Assembly (NCBI GenBank): GCA_013214975.1 | Contig: JABSPR010000019.1 | Location: 1-28,076, forward strand | Origin: Flavobacteriales bacterium | GTDB taxonomy: Bacteria > Bacteroidota > Bacteroidia > DT-38 | Direction of reading: 5' to 3' | DNA length: 28,076 nucleotides | Part shown: positions 15,215 to 24,023 of the stretch, one piece after another | How the letters are laid out: the number at the start of each line of letters is the position of its first letter | Position numbering within the stretch: position 1 is the stretch's first letter | The notes under the pieces: model-generated | Database searches by the model: none | What the model saw: only the letters and a program-made list of their open reading frames with translations | What the model was told of the DNA's origin: nothing | Program-made: the position numbers and the translations under genes

Positions 15215-15886
15215 TTAAACGTAACGACGATCTATTAAACCTTTAAACTTGATTGTTGATTCGGCTTCTGAATCCCAATTGTGTTCGGTTGCTAAATAAG
15301 TATTCACGTAATCAATTGCTTCCCTCTTCTCGGCCAAGCTATCTAAATGCTCTATTGAGTTATTGTATTTTTCTTTATCTCCGCTAAATAATTCACTAAT
15401 AAAAACAAAGGAATCATTTAAGTCGATACTCTTAGCTATACTCAAAATGGACTTACTCTGTAGCTTATCTACAACCGAATTAGAAGAGTTATCACCTTGT
15501 ATTTTTTCATGAAGAGACTTACCATTGGAGCTGACCTCTTTTTCAACTTCAGAAATAATCTCACTTAACGCCTCTTTTACTACATCTTGAGTTGGCTCTT
15601 CTTTACTTTCTACAACTTCCTCTAATGCTTCTCCAGCTTCTTCATTTATTTCTTTTTGATCTGTCTCCGCGATAACGTCCAGAATATTTTCAATTATAGA
15701 ATCTGTTACAATTTCAACTTTAGGCTGAAGTTCATCTGACTTCTGAATTATCATATCCATCCTTGCTTTAATTTCAGCAAGAACATTCGCATCAATATTC
15801 AGATCTTTAACAATAATTTCGCTACACAGTTCACCCATTTTATTGGATGCTACATAAAGCTCTTGAATTAGCTCTTTATTACTCAT
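15215..15886 (-). CDS. conserved acidic Bacteroidota protein of unknown function
   Basis: A 223-residue soluble protein with no signal peptide or membrane segment. The first 70 residues are helical with heptad-like spacing. A central stretch (about 75-125) is strongly acidic and likely disordered (EEAGEALEEVVESKEEP). The C-terminal 75 residues (SIAKSIDLNDSFVFISELFSGDKEKYNNSIEHLDSL ... WDSEAE ... FKGLIDRRYV) resemble a conserved domain that I associate with Bacteroidota proteins of the 'IGINDRFxFINELF' type, whose function is not known. It is the first gene of the operon with rsmI and is divergent from murF-alr across a 144-base gap. No function is proposed. Confidence 0.78.
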   Translation of the reverse strand: MSNKELIQELYVASNKMGELCSEIIVKDLNIDANVLAEIKARMDMIIQKSDELQPKVEIVTDSIIENILDVIAETDQKEINEEAGEALEEVVESKEEPTQDVVKEALSEIISEVEKEVSSNGKSLHEKIQGDNSSNSVVDKLQSKSILSIAKSIDLNDSFVFISELFSGDKEKYNNSIEHLDSLAEKREAIDYVNTYLATEHNWDSEAESTIKFKGLIDRRYV

Positions 15887-15953
15887 TTTATTCGATTCAG
15901 AAAGGGACAGATTACAATAGCCTTACGCTATTTTCGTTAAATTTAAAGTCTAA

Positions 15954-15977
15954 TTTGGTATTAATTAAATTACCAAA
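15954..15977. repeat. inverted repeat in the divergent region before murF-alr
   Basis: TTTGGTA (15954-15960) and TACCAAA (15971-15977) are perfect complements separated by TTAATTAAAT. The repeat is central in the 144-base gap between two divergent genes, so it could be an operator for a dimeric regulator. It is not followed by a T-run and is unlikely to be a terminator. The gap otherwise shows no convincing TAnnTTTG box. Confidence 0.4.
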
Positions 15978-16030
15978 CGAGAAGTAATTAACAATTAGTC
16001 TATATACTCTCAGAAAGTTTTTTCTTACTA

Positions 16031-18496
16031 ATGAATCGTACTAAACCTTATTCCATTTTTGATGTCGCAAAGATGATGGATGCGGTATGTCATGGAGAAG
16101 AAAAAATTGACATTGTCAATCTCACGTTTGATAGTAGAAAAGTTGTTCTTCCCTCCGCCTCACTCTTTTTTGCATTAGAAACGGCGAAAAGCAATGGACA
16201 CAATTACATTGAAAGTTCATATATAAAAGGAGTCCGCGGATTTGTGGTTTCCTCTCTACCAAAGGATTTAGAGAATTATCCCAACAGTGTTTTTCTAAAA
16301 GTTGATAATACATTAGAAGCGCTTCATAAGCTAACTCAAGTCCATCGGGATAATTTTAATTTACCTGTAGTTGGTGTTACCGGAAGCTATGGTAAAACGA
16401 TTGTTAAAGAGTGGATAAATCACTTATTAGATACTGCTCTAAACACGGTAAGAAGTCCCAAAAGCTACAACTCGCAAATAGGTGTACCCATCTCGATTTG
16501 GAATATTTCTGAAGCGCATCAAATTGGAATATTCGAAGCAGGTATTTCTCAGTCAAATGAGATGGATCTCTTGGAAAGAATAATTCGACCTACAATTGGT
16601 GTTTTCACCAACGTCGGTAAAATGCATGAAGAAAATTTCTCTAATACTTCGCAACAAATTCAGGAGAAGCTCCAACTTTTTAAGAATACTGAAACAGTAA
16701 TCTATTGTAAAGATCATATCGAAATAGAGAAAGCAATTTCAAATAGAAAAAATACTTTTTCATGGAGTACTTTAGGAGAGGCCACTCTATCATTCGTTAA
16801 CACGAGCATTGGTGAAAACAAGACTATTATATCAGGAATATACGATGAGCAAGCCATTGAAATCACTGTTCCCTTTATCGATCCAAGTTCAATAGAAAAC
16901 GCAATTCATTCTTGGTGTGTCGCAATTTATTTGAATTTGGACTCCTCAACAATAAAAGAAAGGATGATTTCTCTTCCTTCTGTTGCGATGAGGTTACAAT
17001 TGAAGGAGGGTATTAATAATTGTTCTATCGTAAACGACAGTTACAATCTGGATATTAACTCCCTCAACATCGCGTTAGATTTTCTAAATCAACAGAACCA
17101 ACATCCAAAAAAAGTCGCTATTCTGAGTGATATAAGGTGTACATCCAAAGATGAAGAACAAATATATAAAGAGGTGGCTTCGTTGCTTAATGGAAAGGGA
17201 ATCGACAGATTAATTGGAATAGGTGTAGCAATTTCTCGTTATGAGAACCTGTTTAACTGTCCTTGTGAATTTCATACAAGCACAACACAGTTCTTAAAAG
17301 ATATTGATCTCAATATTTTTAATAATGAAACCATTTTGCTCAAAGGCGCTTTCAATTTTTCATTTAGTAAAATAGAAAAAGTCCTTCAGCAGAAAACCCA
17401 TAACACCATTCTTGAAATAGACCTTAATGCCGTAACAAACAATCTTAACTACTTCAAGGCATCACTTAAACCAAAGATCAAATTAATGGTTGTGGTAAAG
17501 GCATTCTCATATGGAAGCGGCAGTTTCGAGATTGCTAATATTCTTCAGTATCACAATGTGGATTATCTCGCCGTGGCATATGTTGACGAGGGAGTAGAAC
17601 TCAGAAAAGCAGGAATTAGAATTCCCATTATGGTGATGAATCCTGCAAATGACAGTATAAACGTAATGGTAAATTACAATCTTGAGCCAGAGATTTACAG
17701 CTTAAAAACATTGAATGAACTGATTACATACTCAACGAACAGTGTCACTTTCTCTATCCCAATTCATATAAAGATTGATTCGGGTATGCACCGCCTGGGG
17801 TTTGAAGAAAAAGATACCGCTGAATTGATAGCAATACTTCAAAATCATCCGGAGCTAGAAGTGAAATCAATATTCTCTCACCTAAGTGGAAGCGACGATG
17901 AAAAATTAGACGATCATTCCAAAACACAATATGAGTTATTCGACAAAATGTCTTCTCAATTGAAGAAGCATCTGGGTGGCGAAATTATTAGACACATTTT
18001 GAATACGAATGGCATCGTTCGTTTTCCAGAATATCAACTTGACATGGTCCGACTCGGGATGGGATTACATGGTATTTCTAACCATCCAATTGCAAAGAAA
18101 AACCTCTTGCCAACAAGTAGTTTAAAGAGCTCCATCTCTCAAATTAAACGAGTCTCGTCTGCTGATAAAGTTGGTTATGGCACAAATGGATTATTAAAAA
18201 GAGATACTACACTTGCAACGATTCCTATTGGTTATGCCGACGGGCTGCGCAGAAGTTTTGGAAAAGGAAAAGGTAATATGTTTGTGAACGGCAAACTAGC
18301 TCCAAGTATAGGTGATGTTTGCATGGACATGACCATGATTGATATAACAGAAATAGACGCCAATGAAGGTGATGAAGTAGAAATTTTCGGACCCAACTTA
18401 TCTATACTAAAATATTCTAGTGCAATGGATACAATACCTTATGAAGTATTAACCGATATTTCGAGAAGAGTGAAACGCGTATATTACCAAGAATAA
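16031..18496 (+). CDS. murF-alr: bifunctional MurF (UDP-MurNAc-tripeptide:D-Ala-D-Ala ligase) / alanine racemase
   Basis: An 821-residue fusion that both makes D-alanine and adds D-Ala-D-Ala to the peptidoglycan precursor. Residues 1 to about 455 are a Mur ligase with the ATP loop GVTGSYGKTIVKEW, the NSQIGVPISIWN segment and the EAGISQSNEM motif. From about residue 457 (ILEIDLNAVTNNL) the alanine racemase begins. Its PLP lysine is Lys490 in VVKAFSYGSG. The opposing catalytic tyrosine is Tyr716 in KVGYGTNG, and GDVCMDMTMIDIT is near the end. This fusion is known in Bacteroidota. Free-standing MurF does not need the racemase, so the join presumably fixes dosage or channels substrate. A family 2 glycosyltransferase starts 2 bases after its stop. 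Confidence 0.95.
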   Translation: MNRTKPYSIFDVAKMMDAVCHGEEKIDIVNLTFDSRKVVLPSASLFFALETAKSNGHNYIESSYIKGVRGFVVSSLPKDLENYPNSVFLKVDNTLEALHKLTQVHRDNFNLPVVGVTGSYGKTIVKEWINHLLDTALNTVRSPKSYNSQIGVPISIWNISEAHQIGIFEAGISQSNEMDLLERIIRPTIGVFTNVGKMHEENFSNTSQQIQEKLQLFKNTETVIYCKDHIEIEKAISNRKNTFSWSTLGEATLSFVNTSIGENKTIISGIYDEQAIEITVPFIDPSSIENAIHSWCVAIYLNLDSSTIKERMISLPSVAMRLQLKEGINNCSIVNDSYNLDINSLNIALDFLNQQNQHPKKVAILSDIRCTSKDEEQIYKEVASLLNGKGIDRLIGIGVAISRYENLFNCPCEFHTSTTQFLKDIDLNIFNNETILLKGAFNFSFSKIEKVLQQKTHNTILEIDLNAVTNNLNYFKASLKPKIKLMVVVKAFSYGSGSFEIANILQYHNVDYLAVAYVDEGVELRKAGIRIPIMVMNPANDSINVMVNYNLEPEIYSLKTLNELITYSTNSVTFSIPIHIKIDSGMHRLGFEEKDTAELIAILQNHPELEVKSIFSHLSGSDDEKLDDHSKTQYELFDKMSSQLKKHLGGEIIRHILNTNGIVRFPEYQLDMVRLGMGLHGISNHPIAKKNLLPTSSLKSSISQIKRVSSADKVGYGTNGLLKRDTTLATIPIGYADGLRRSFGKGKGNMFVNGKLAPSIGDVCMDMTMIDITEIDANEGDEVEIFGPNLSILKYSSAMDTIPYEVLTDISRRVKRVYYQE

Positions 18497-18498
18497 TT

Positions 18499-19245
18499 AT
18501 GATTAAACTTTCGGTAGTAATAATAACTTATAACGAGGAGAGGAACATTGAAAGATGTATTGACTCGGTTATAAATATCGCCGATGAAATCTTAATTATT
18601 GATTCCTTTTCTACCGATAAGACAAAAGAAATATGTGAAGCAAAGGGAGTTCGTTTTCTTCAAAACAAGTTTGAAGGCCACATAGAGCAAAAGAATTTCG
18701 CATGGACCCAAACCGAATTCGATCACATATTATCTATCGATGCGGATGAAGCCGTAACTCCAATGTTGCGAAAATCTATCGCTGAAGTTAAAAATTACTG
18801 GACCGAAGAAGGATATGAAATAAATCGCCTGAACAATTACTGTGGAACATGGATAAAGACTTGTGGCTGGTATCCGGATACCAAATTGAGACTTTTCAAA
18901 AAATGGAAAGGTTGTTGGCAAGGAACAAATCCCCACGATAGCTTTAAGTTACACGATAACAAAAAAGCGGGTTGGTTGCAAGGCGATCTATTGCACTACA
19001 CTTACCACACAGTCGAAGACCATAAAGAAAGGATACAATACTTTGCCCAAATTGCGGCAAAAGAAATTATTAAAAAAGGGAAGAGAACACATACACTCAA
19101 ATTAATCCTCAATCCTCTTTCCAAATTCTTTAAATCCTATATCGTTAAGCTAGGATTCATGGATGGCTATAAAGGGTTTCTTATTTCATTTTATGCTGCA
19201 AAAGGAACATATCTGAAATATAAATTTTCCCGAGCACAGAAATAA
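18499..19245 (+). CDS. family 2 glycosyltransferase (WaaE/KdtX-like)
   Basis: A 248-residue cytoplasmic glycosyltransferase with a GT-A fold. The N-terminus is the standard nucleotide-sugar binding strand KLSVVIITYNEERNIERCI. ILIIDSFSTDKT and the metal-binding-like ILSIDADEAVTP follow. The later NNYCGTWIKTCGWYPDTKLRLFKKWKG stretch is characteristic of lipopolysaccharide inner-core transferases of the WaaE/KdtX type (beta-glucosyl or similar), so I infer a role in lipopolysaccharide core synthesis. The sugar specificity cannot be read. It is cotranscribed with murF-alr, both being envelope genes. Its TAA directly abuts the stop codon of the O-antigen ligase gene on the opposite strand, with no intervening base. 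Confidence 0.87.
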   Translation: MIKLSVVIITYNEERNIERCIDSVINIADEILIIDSFSTDKTKEICEAKGVRFLQNKFEGHIEQKNFAWTQTEFDHILSIDADEAVTPMLRKSIAEVKNYWTEEGYEINRLNNYCGTWIKTCGWYPDTKLRLFKKWKGCWQGTNPHDSFKLHDNKKAGWLQGDLLHYTYHTVEDHKERIQYFAQIAAKEIIKKGKRTHTLKLILNPLSKFFKSYIVKLGFMDGYKGFLISFYAAKGTYLKYKFSRAQK

Positions 19246-20814
19246 TTATACCGGTTTCTTGTACCCTAGAAGAAGAAAGCTAGCTAAGAAACCAAAATAG
19301 GTAGATCCAGCCTGGACTGAGAAAGTATCTTCAAATAACATAGAGACACAAACAGTAATAATTAGAAATGTAAACAGAGGTGCCCTTTCTCGTATTCCAA
19401 TCTTAAATAATTGTATAAAACAGAAAGTAACCAACATTAAACCAACCAAACCTATTTGGATAGCTATTGTTAAATATTGGTTGTGCGCTGGCAATTGCCA
19501 TCTACTCTTCAGCACTGAATTATCCAACTCATATTGATCAAGTATTTCATGATGCGCATCTCCTACTCCTACCCCAAAAAATGGATTCTTTTTCACTACA
19601 TGAAGAGCATTTCTCCAGTATTCAAGTCTTTGGGTTAATGAATGTCCACTTGGGTTACCTCCATTCAAATACGCTTCAAACTGCCATTTTATATTGTACC
19701 ACCTTTTCCTGAAACCTCCATTTTCGGTAAACAGATAATTTGTGAAGCCAGCTTCTATATTCTTTATATCAAGATCAGATAATTTAGAAACCCCAATAGA
19801 ATCCTTTCTTAATCCTCTAGAGGATAAATATCGAATCAACACAGGCCTAATTCGAGATCCAGAAGAAGACAAGTCGTTGATATCAAGCTTGCTTTTTTGT
19901 CCCCATTCTTTTTGCAATTCACCCATCGCAATATAATTCCCTACAAAAGCTCCATTCTCGAATATGGCTGTTTTTTTATTATGCATATACCGTTCTCCCG
20001 ACTCTGAATACTTATCTAATTTATCCCAGTCAATGCCTGTTTTAAACTTAAAGCTGTTATACTGGATTCCGGCAAATATTAACGCAGAAACGGGAATCAT
20101 AACTACTAAACTTATAGCTACAATTCGCAATTGTTGGTTCTTAATAACCTTAGAATAGAATAATCCCGCCGAAACCAATCCAACTCCTATCATTAGAAAC
20201 CCTGTTACGGACTCAAGCAGAGTTAAGAAATACAGCAGCCAAATAATACATCCGAAATACAACGATTTGTACAAAGCCATTTTTGACTTAACTAAATAAT
20301 AAACCAACATTGATATTGCGGTAATGATCATCAAACTCAATCGGATATGCGAAATGAACAACGATATCTTACGTGCCCCCACAGCCTGATCAAATAATAT
20401 TCCCAAGTAAGAAAACATTCCAAGCATGGTAACAAAAACAACAGTTGCAATAGATATACCTGACAAAAAGTTGAACTCCTTTTTATCCAAAGGGATTGAA
20501 GAACCTATAATTATTGACATCAGAAAAACCGGTAACATTGTCCGCATGATGTTTACTCCCCTACCTATATCTTCGGTGTGAAGAAAACCGAGAAAACAAA
20601 TACAGAAAATAGCTGCCAGGTATTTAGCTCCCTGTCTATTCCAGAACTTTGATAATCTTTCTAGATAATTAAATTCCAGAATCCAATTAGCCAACAGTAA
20701 TATCTGGCCTACACTCATTAAAAATTTAGAGGAAGGCAGGCCTATTATTACTATAAATAGGCCTAGTAAGTATGTCTTTCGATGGATGTTTTGCTTACTT
20801 AACAATTGGTACAC
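19246..20814 (-). CDS. O-antigen ligase/polymerase family membrane protein
   Basis: A 522-residue polytopic inner-membrane protein with roughly ten to twelve hydrophobic segments. A large soluble loop of about 160 residues (about 265-425) lies before the last segments. It contains the family's PAHNQYLTIAIQIG motif, where the histidine is the conserved catalytic candidate in WaaL, and GVGVGDAHHEILDQY just before it. This Wzy_C pattern indicates transfer or polymerisation of undecaprenyl-linked sugars outside the membrane. WaaL (O-antigen ligase) and Wzy-type polymerase cannot be separated by sequence alone. The start is GTG at 20814. It follows ctpA by 40 bases on the same strand and ends flush against the glycosyltransferase. 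Confidence 0.86.
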   Translation of the reverse strand: MYQLLSKQNIHRKTYLLGLFIVIIGLPSSKFLMSVGQILLLANWILEFNYLERLSKFWNRQGAKYLAAIFCICFLGFLHTEDIGRGVNIMRTMLPVFLMSIIIGSSIPLDKKEFNFLSGISIATVVFVTMLGMFSYLGILFDQAVGARKISLFISHIRLSLMIITAISMLVYYLVKSKMALYKSLYFGCIIWLLYFLTLLESVTGFLMIGVGLVSAGLFYSKVIKNQQLRIVAISLVVMIPVSALIFAGIQYNSFKFKTGIDWDKLDKYSESGERYMHNKKTAIFENGAFVGNYIAMGELQKEWGQKSKLDINDLSSSGSRIRPVLIRYLSSRGLRKDSIGVSKLSDLDIKNIEAGFTNYLFTENGGFRKRWYNIKWQFEAYLNGGNPSGHSLTQRLEYWRNALHVVKKNPFFGVGVGDAHHEILDQYELDNSVLKSRWQLPAHNQYLTIAIQIGLVGLMLVTFCFIQLFKIGIRERAPLFTFLIITVCVSMLFEDTFSVQAGSTYFGFLASFLLLGYKKPV

Positions 20815-20854
20815 GAATTTATCGTCTCTTTAAAACGATTTTATAGAAGGGATA

Positions 20855-22519
20855 TTACTTCTTCTCTTCTGTGTTTGAAACTGTAAGAATATCAGAGTAC
20901 TTCTTTTTATTCTTTAATGTAGCAATCGCTACTTCAATCTCATTATCTACTAACAAGGTAGATTGAATCCTACCCTTTTGATACAAGTACCTCGAAACAA
21001 TTTCTTGATTTATAAACTCAGAAATTTCTTCCTTATGTATTAGTAAATCTTGAGACTTATCTCTGATCAAAATTTTTCGAAGACCTTCAAATTCTGTTTT
21101 AACAGCTTCATAAGCTTCTTCCTTTTTCGCTAATTCCTCCAATTCTTCAATCAAATCAGCGCTCTCCGAATCATAATCATACTCTTTATCCTCAAGAAAT
21201 TTTTCGAACGCCTTGTAATCTTCATCCGATATAGTAAAATTACTTTTCATATTATCATTCTGATGTCCGTAATAATACTCTGTTGCAAAATCAAAGATTA
21301 ATTGATTACCAACTATACTCTTTATAACATTGCTATACTTCGGGACCACAATATTAATATCTGGTTCTATTCCTCCTCCATCAAAAACAGATCTACCTCC
21401 AACGGTTTTAAATTCTGTCATCAAAGAATCTGCAATACGCCCAGCACTTCCATCGTCATTTCTATTTGAGTAATCTAGAGCCTGTATACATCTTCCACTT
21501 GGGGTATAATATTTGGCAGTAGTTACTTTAAGTTGGCTATTATAACTAAGAGGTCTTGTTGTTTGAACTAGTCCTTTTCCAAAACTTCTTTGTCCAATTA
21601 CTATTCCTCTATCTAAATCCTGAACAGTTCCAGCAACAATTTCAGATGCTGAAGCAGAACCTCTACTTATTAGTACTACCAATGGGATTTCAACGTCCAT
21701 TGCCATATTTAACGCACGATATGACTTATCCCATTCTTTAACTTTACTTCTAGTATTGAGAATTTCTTCTCCCTTCTCAATGAAAATATTGCATACATCG
21801 ATGGCCTCTCTTAACAAGCCACCTGGATTATCTCTTAAATCAAGAATCATGTACTTAATATCTTGCTCTTGTAACTTAGTGAACGCGGCAACAATATCAT
21901 CCGACGCTTCGGGTGTGAAACTGTTCAATTTAATATAACCTACATCCCCATCCATAACACCAGAATGCGGTACCGATCCTATTTTAATTTCTTCTCGAGT
22001 AATCTTAAGCTCTAGCAACTCTTTCTGACCAAATCTCTCAACCCTAACTTTAACATCCGTGCCCGGTTGTCCTTTTAACATTGAACTAACAATAGTGCTA
22101 TTCTTAGATTTTATCGATTCTCCATCTACCTCCACTATAACATCACCTGCTTTTAAACCTGCTTTATCTGCAGCAAACCCTTCATAAGGATCAGCAATCA
22201 TAATGTATTCATCTTTCTTCCGAATTAGTGCCCCAATCCCTCCATACTGTCCAGTGGTAGCAATCTTATAATCTTCAATATCTGATTCGGGTATATAACT
22301 TGTATAGGGATCCAAAGACTTCAGCATTGCGTCGATTCCCTTCTTCATTAAGTCTCCAGGATTGGTCTCGTCGACGTAATAAATATTGAGTTCTCTAAAA
22401 AGGGTGGCGAATATATCTAAGTTCTTAGAGGCTTCGAAATACACATCTACAAACGAATATGAAAAAACCGATGCGCAAAAGATAAAAAGTACTACTAGCT
22501 TGTTTTTAATGTTCTTCAT
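20855..22519 (-). CDS. ctpA: S41 family carboxy-terminal processing protease (CtpA/Prc-like)
   Basis: A 554-residue exported serine protease that trims the C-termini of envelope proteins. An N-terminal hydrophobic segment (about residues 8-26) acts as signal or anchor. A PDZ domain follows (about 85-170: YGGIGALI, GFAADKAGLKAGDVIVEVDGESI). The S41 catalytic domain has the VGYIKLNSF segment, LDLRDNPGGLL, the nucleophile serine in SRGSASASEIVAGTVQD, and the lysine general base in SFGKGLVQT. The final 150 residues are a helical, charged extension common in Bacteroidota CtpA proteins. It lies 42 bases after yidD and precedes the O-antigen ligase, in the same orientation as rnpA and hemD. Confidence 0.95.
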   Translation of the reverse strand: MKNIKNKLVVLFIFCASVFSYSFVDVYFEASKNLDIFATLFRELNIYYVDETNPGDLMKKGIDAMLKSLDPYTSYIPESDIEDYKIATTGQYGGIGALIRKKDEYIMIADPYEGFAADKAGLKAGDVIVEVDGESIKSKNSTIVSSMLKGQPGTDVKVRVERFGQKELLELKITREEIKIGSVPHSGVMDGDVGYIKLNSFTPEASDDIVAAFTKLQEQDIKYMILDLRDNPGGLLREAIDVCNIFIEKGEEILNTRSKVKEWDKSYRALNMAMDVEIPLVVLISRGSASASEIVAGTVQDLDRGIVIGQRSFGKGLVQTTRPLSYNSQLKVTTAKYYTPSGRCIQALDYSNRNDDGSAGRIADSLMTEFKTVGGRSVFDGGGIEPDINIVVPKYSNVIKSIVGNQLIFDFATEYYYGHQNDNMKSNFTISDEDYKAFEKFLEDKEYDYDSESADLIEELEELAKKEEAYEAVKTEFEGLRKILIRDKSQDLLIHKEEISEFINQEIVSRYLYQKGRIQSTLLVDNEIEVAIATLKNKKKYSDILTVSNTEEKK

Positions 22520-22561
22520 TTTAAAATTTTATATCCTGATTGCAATTTTTATTCCTAAATC

Positions 22562-22783
22562 TTACTTAACCGGATCGTAACCACTGCCTCCCCATGGATG
22601 ACAAGAACTGAATCTTTTTATTGTTAATCCTAAACCTTTAATCGGACCATGTTTATTAATGGCATCAATGCTATATACCGAACATGTAGGACTAAATCTA
22701 CAAGAGGGAGCAAAAAAAGGAGATATTAAAAACTGATAAGCCCTCACGATTAAGATTAAAAGAATACTAAGTATTTTTCTCAT
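22562..22783 (-). CDS. yidD: membrane protein insertion efficiency factor YidD
   Basis: A 73-residue inner-membrane-associated protein that assists YidC in inserting membrane proteins. It has one N-terminal amphipathic or membrane segment (ILSILLILIVRAYQFLISPFF) and the invariant YidD pattern CRFSPTCSVYSIDAI ... SSCHPWGGSGYDPVK, with all three cysteines. The ATG at 22783 lies inside the end of rnpA (17-base overlap), the standard linkage of these two genes in bacteria. In other phyla rpmH precedes and yidC follows; here hemD precedes and ctpA follows. Confidence 0.95.
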   Translation of the reverse strand: MRKILSILLILIVRAYQFLISPFFAPSCRFSPTCSVYSIDAINKHGPIKGLGLTIKRFSSCHPWGGSGYDPVK

Positions 22784-23171
22784 GCTCCACCACTAAACGT
22801 TCTAAAGTTAAAACTATTTTACGTTCAACGTGCTCGTAAGTTGGGACATTATTATCTAAATAAATCAACATTAAGGCACACTTGACACCCTTTGGTTCAA
22901 GATAATCATATAGAATCGATTTATTCTTTCTATATGCCTCTTTAATTTTTCTTTTGATTGTGTTTCTATGAACAGCCTTCTTTACATTCCTTTTCGGAAT
23001 GCTGATGCATATTTGCACAGGATAATCCGAATCGATCTCCGCATTCATCCAAAATAACCGAACTGAGTCTTGTCTAAAAGTCTGGTTTTTTTTAAAAACT
23101 TCGGATATAAGCTTCTTGCTTTTAAGCCTTTCTGATTTTTTAAAGGTTGCCCTTTTTCGTTTATCTAACAT
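22767..23171 (-). CDS. rnpA: ribonuclease P protein component RnpA
   Basis: RnpA is the protein subunit of RNase P, which matures the 5' end of tRNAs together with the catalytic RNA (not in this window). The 134-residue basic protein contains the RNR-type motif KKAVHRNTIKRKIKEAYR near the middle, and the N-terminal FKKSERLKSKKLISEVFKKNQTF is typical. It overlaps yidD by 17 bases and lies 33 bases after hemD. The absence of rpmH next to it is usual for this phylum. The ATG at 23171 gives a normal start (MLDKRKRATFKKSERLKS). Confidence 0.94.
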   Translation of the reverse strand: MLDKRKRATFKKSERLKSKKLISEVFKKNQTFRQDSVRLFWMNAEIDSDYPVQICISIPKRNVKKAVHRNTIKRKIKEAYRKNKSILYDYLEPKGVKCALMLIYLDNNVPTYEHVERKIVLTLERLVVEHEKNT

Positions 23172-23192
23172 AGCTGCCAGATTTGTACTAAT

Positions 23193-23214
23193 TAAGAAGT
23201 CTAATTACTTCTTA
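23193..23214 (-). repeat. hairpin across the hemD stop codon, before rnpA
   Basis: TAAGAAGT (23193-23200) and ACTTCTTA (23207-23214) are perfect complements around CTAATT. The hairpin includes the hemD stop codon and ends 21 bases before the rnpA ATG. No T-run follows, so it may act on mRNA stability or translation rather than termination. Confidence 0.4.
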
Positions 23215-23951
23215 TTAGAAGCGACTACAAATTTATCTATCGCCATAGTCATTGAAGGAGCATTTGGCATAGGTGCCTCAACATTTAGAGTAAGACCTGC
23301 ATCCTTAGCCGCTTTTGCAGTTGTTGCTCCAAAGGTTGCAATACACGTTTTCTTCTGTTCGAACTCTGGAAAATTCTTAAACAACGATTTCACTCCAGAT
23401 GGACTAAAGAAAACAAGCATATCATACTTAAGATCTGCCAAGTCTGATAAATCACTCGCTACAGTTCTATAAAGAATAGTATTGCTGTAATCTATTTCAT
23501 TCGCTTTTAATATGTCTTGATACTCTTGCTTATGAATGTCCGAACAAGGCATAAGGAACTTATTATCCTTGTGCTTTTTAATTATGTCTATCAAATCATT
23601 GAAAGATGATTTGCCATAAAATATTTTTCTCTTTCTATATACAACGTACTTCTGCAAGTAGAATGCGGTAGATTCAGATATACAAAAGTATTTGAGCGTA
23701 CTCGGAATAGGAATTCTCATCTCCTCAGATACTCTAAAGAAATGATCAACAGCGTTACGGCTTGTAAATATAATTGCGGTGTAATCCGAAATATTCAGCT
23801 TTGTTTGTCTAAACTCTTTGATTGAAACACCTTCAATGTGAATAAAAGGTCTGAAATCGATTTTCAGCTTGTGCTTATCGCCTAAATCAAAATAAGGTGA
23901 TTTGTCTCCTTCGGGCTTTGGTTGCGATACCAGTATAGTTTTTACTTTCAA
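23205..23951 (-). CDS. hemD: uroporphyrinogen-III synthase family protein HemD
   Basis: HemD closes and inverts ring D of hydroxymethylbilane to give uroporphyrinogen III, the branch point to haem and other tetrapyrroles. The 248-residue protein has the bilobed HEM4 layout: first lobe with YTAIIFTSRNAVDHFF, second with DMLVFFSPSGVKSLFKNF and CIATFGATTAKAAKDAGL. The start is TTG at 23951 (MKVKTILVSQPKPEGDKSPYF), which matches the beginning I expect for the flavobacterial form. An upstream TAA 48 bases earlier limits alternatives. A second HEM4 domain lies at 27333-28007, so one of the two may have a different role. It lies between DUF4271 and rnpA. Confidence 0.86.
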   Translation of the reverse strand: MKVKTILVSQPKPEGDKSPYFDLGDKHKLKIDFRPFIHIEGVSIKEFRQTKLNISDYTAIIFTSRNAVDHFFRVSEEMRIPIPSTLKYFCISESTAFYLQKYVVYRKRKIFYGKSSFNDLIDIIKKHKDNKFLMPCSDIHKQEYQDILKANEIDYSNTILYRTVASDLSDLADLKYDMLVFFSPSGVKSLFKNFPEFEQKKTCIATFGATTAKAAKDAGLTLNVEAPMPNAPSMTMAIDKFVVASNKK

Positions 23952-24023
23952 AATGCAGATATACTTTGTTGGTTTCTCTTTTTCTACTAATTCTCGAATT
24001 TGTTACTTTCTCCTTATCCCTTT

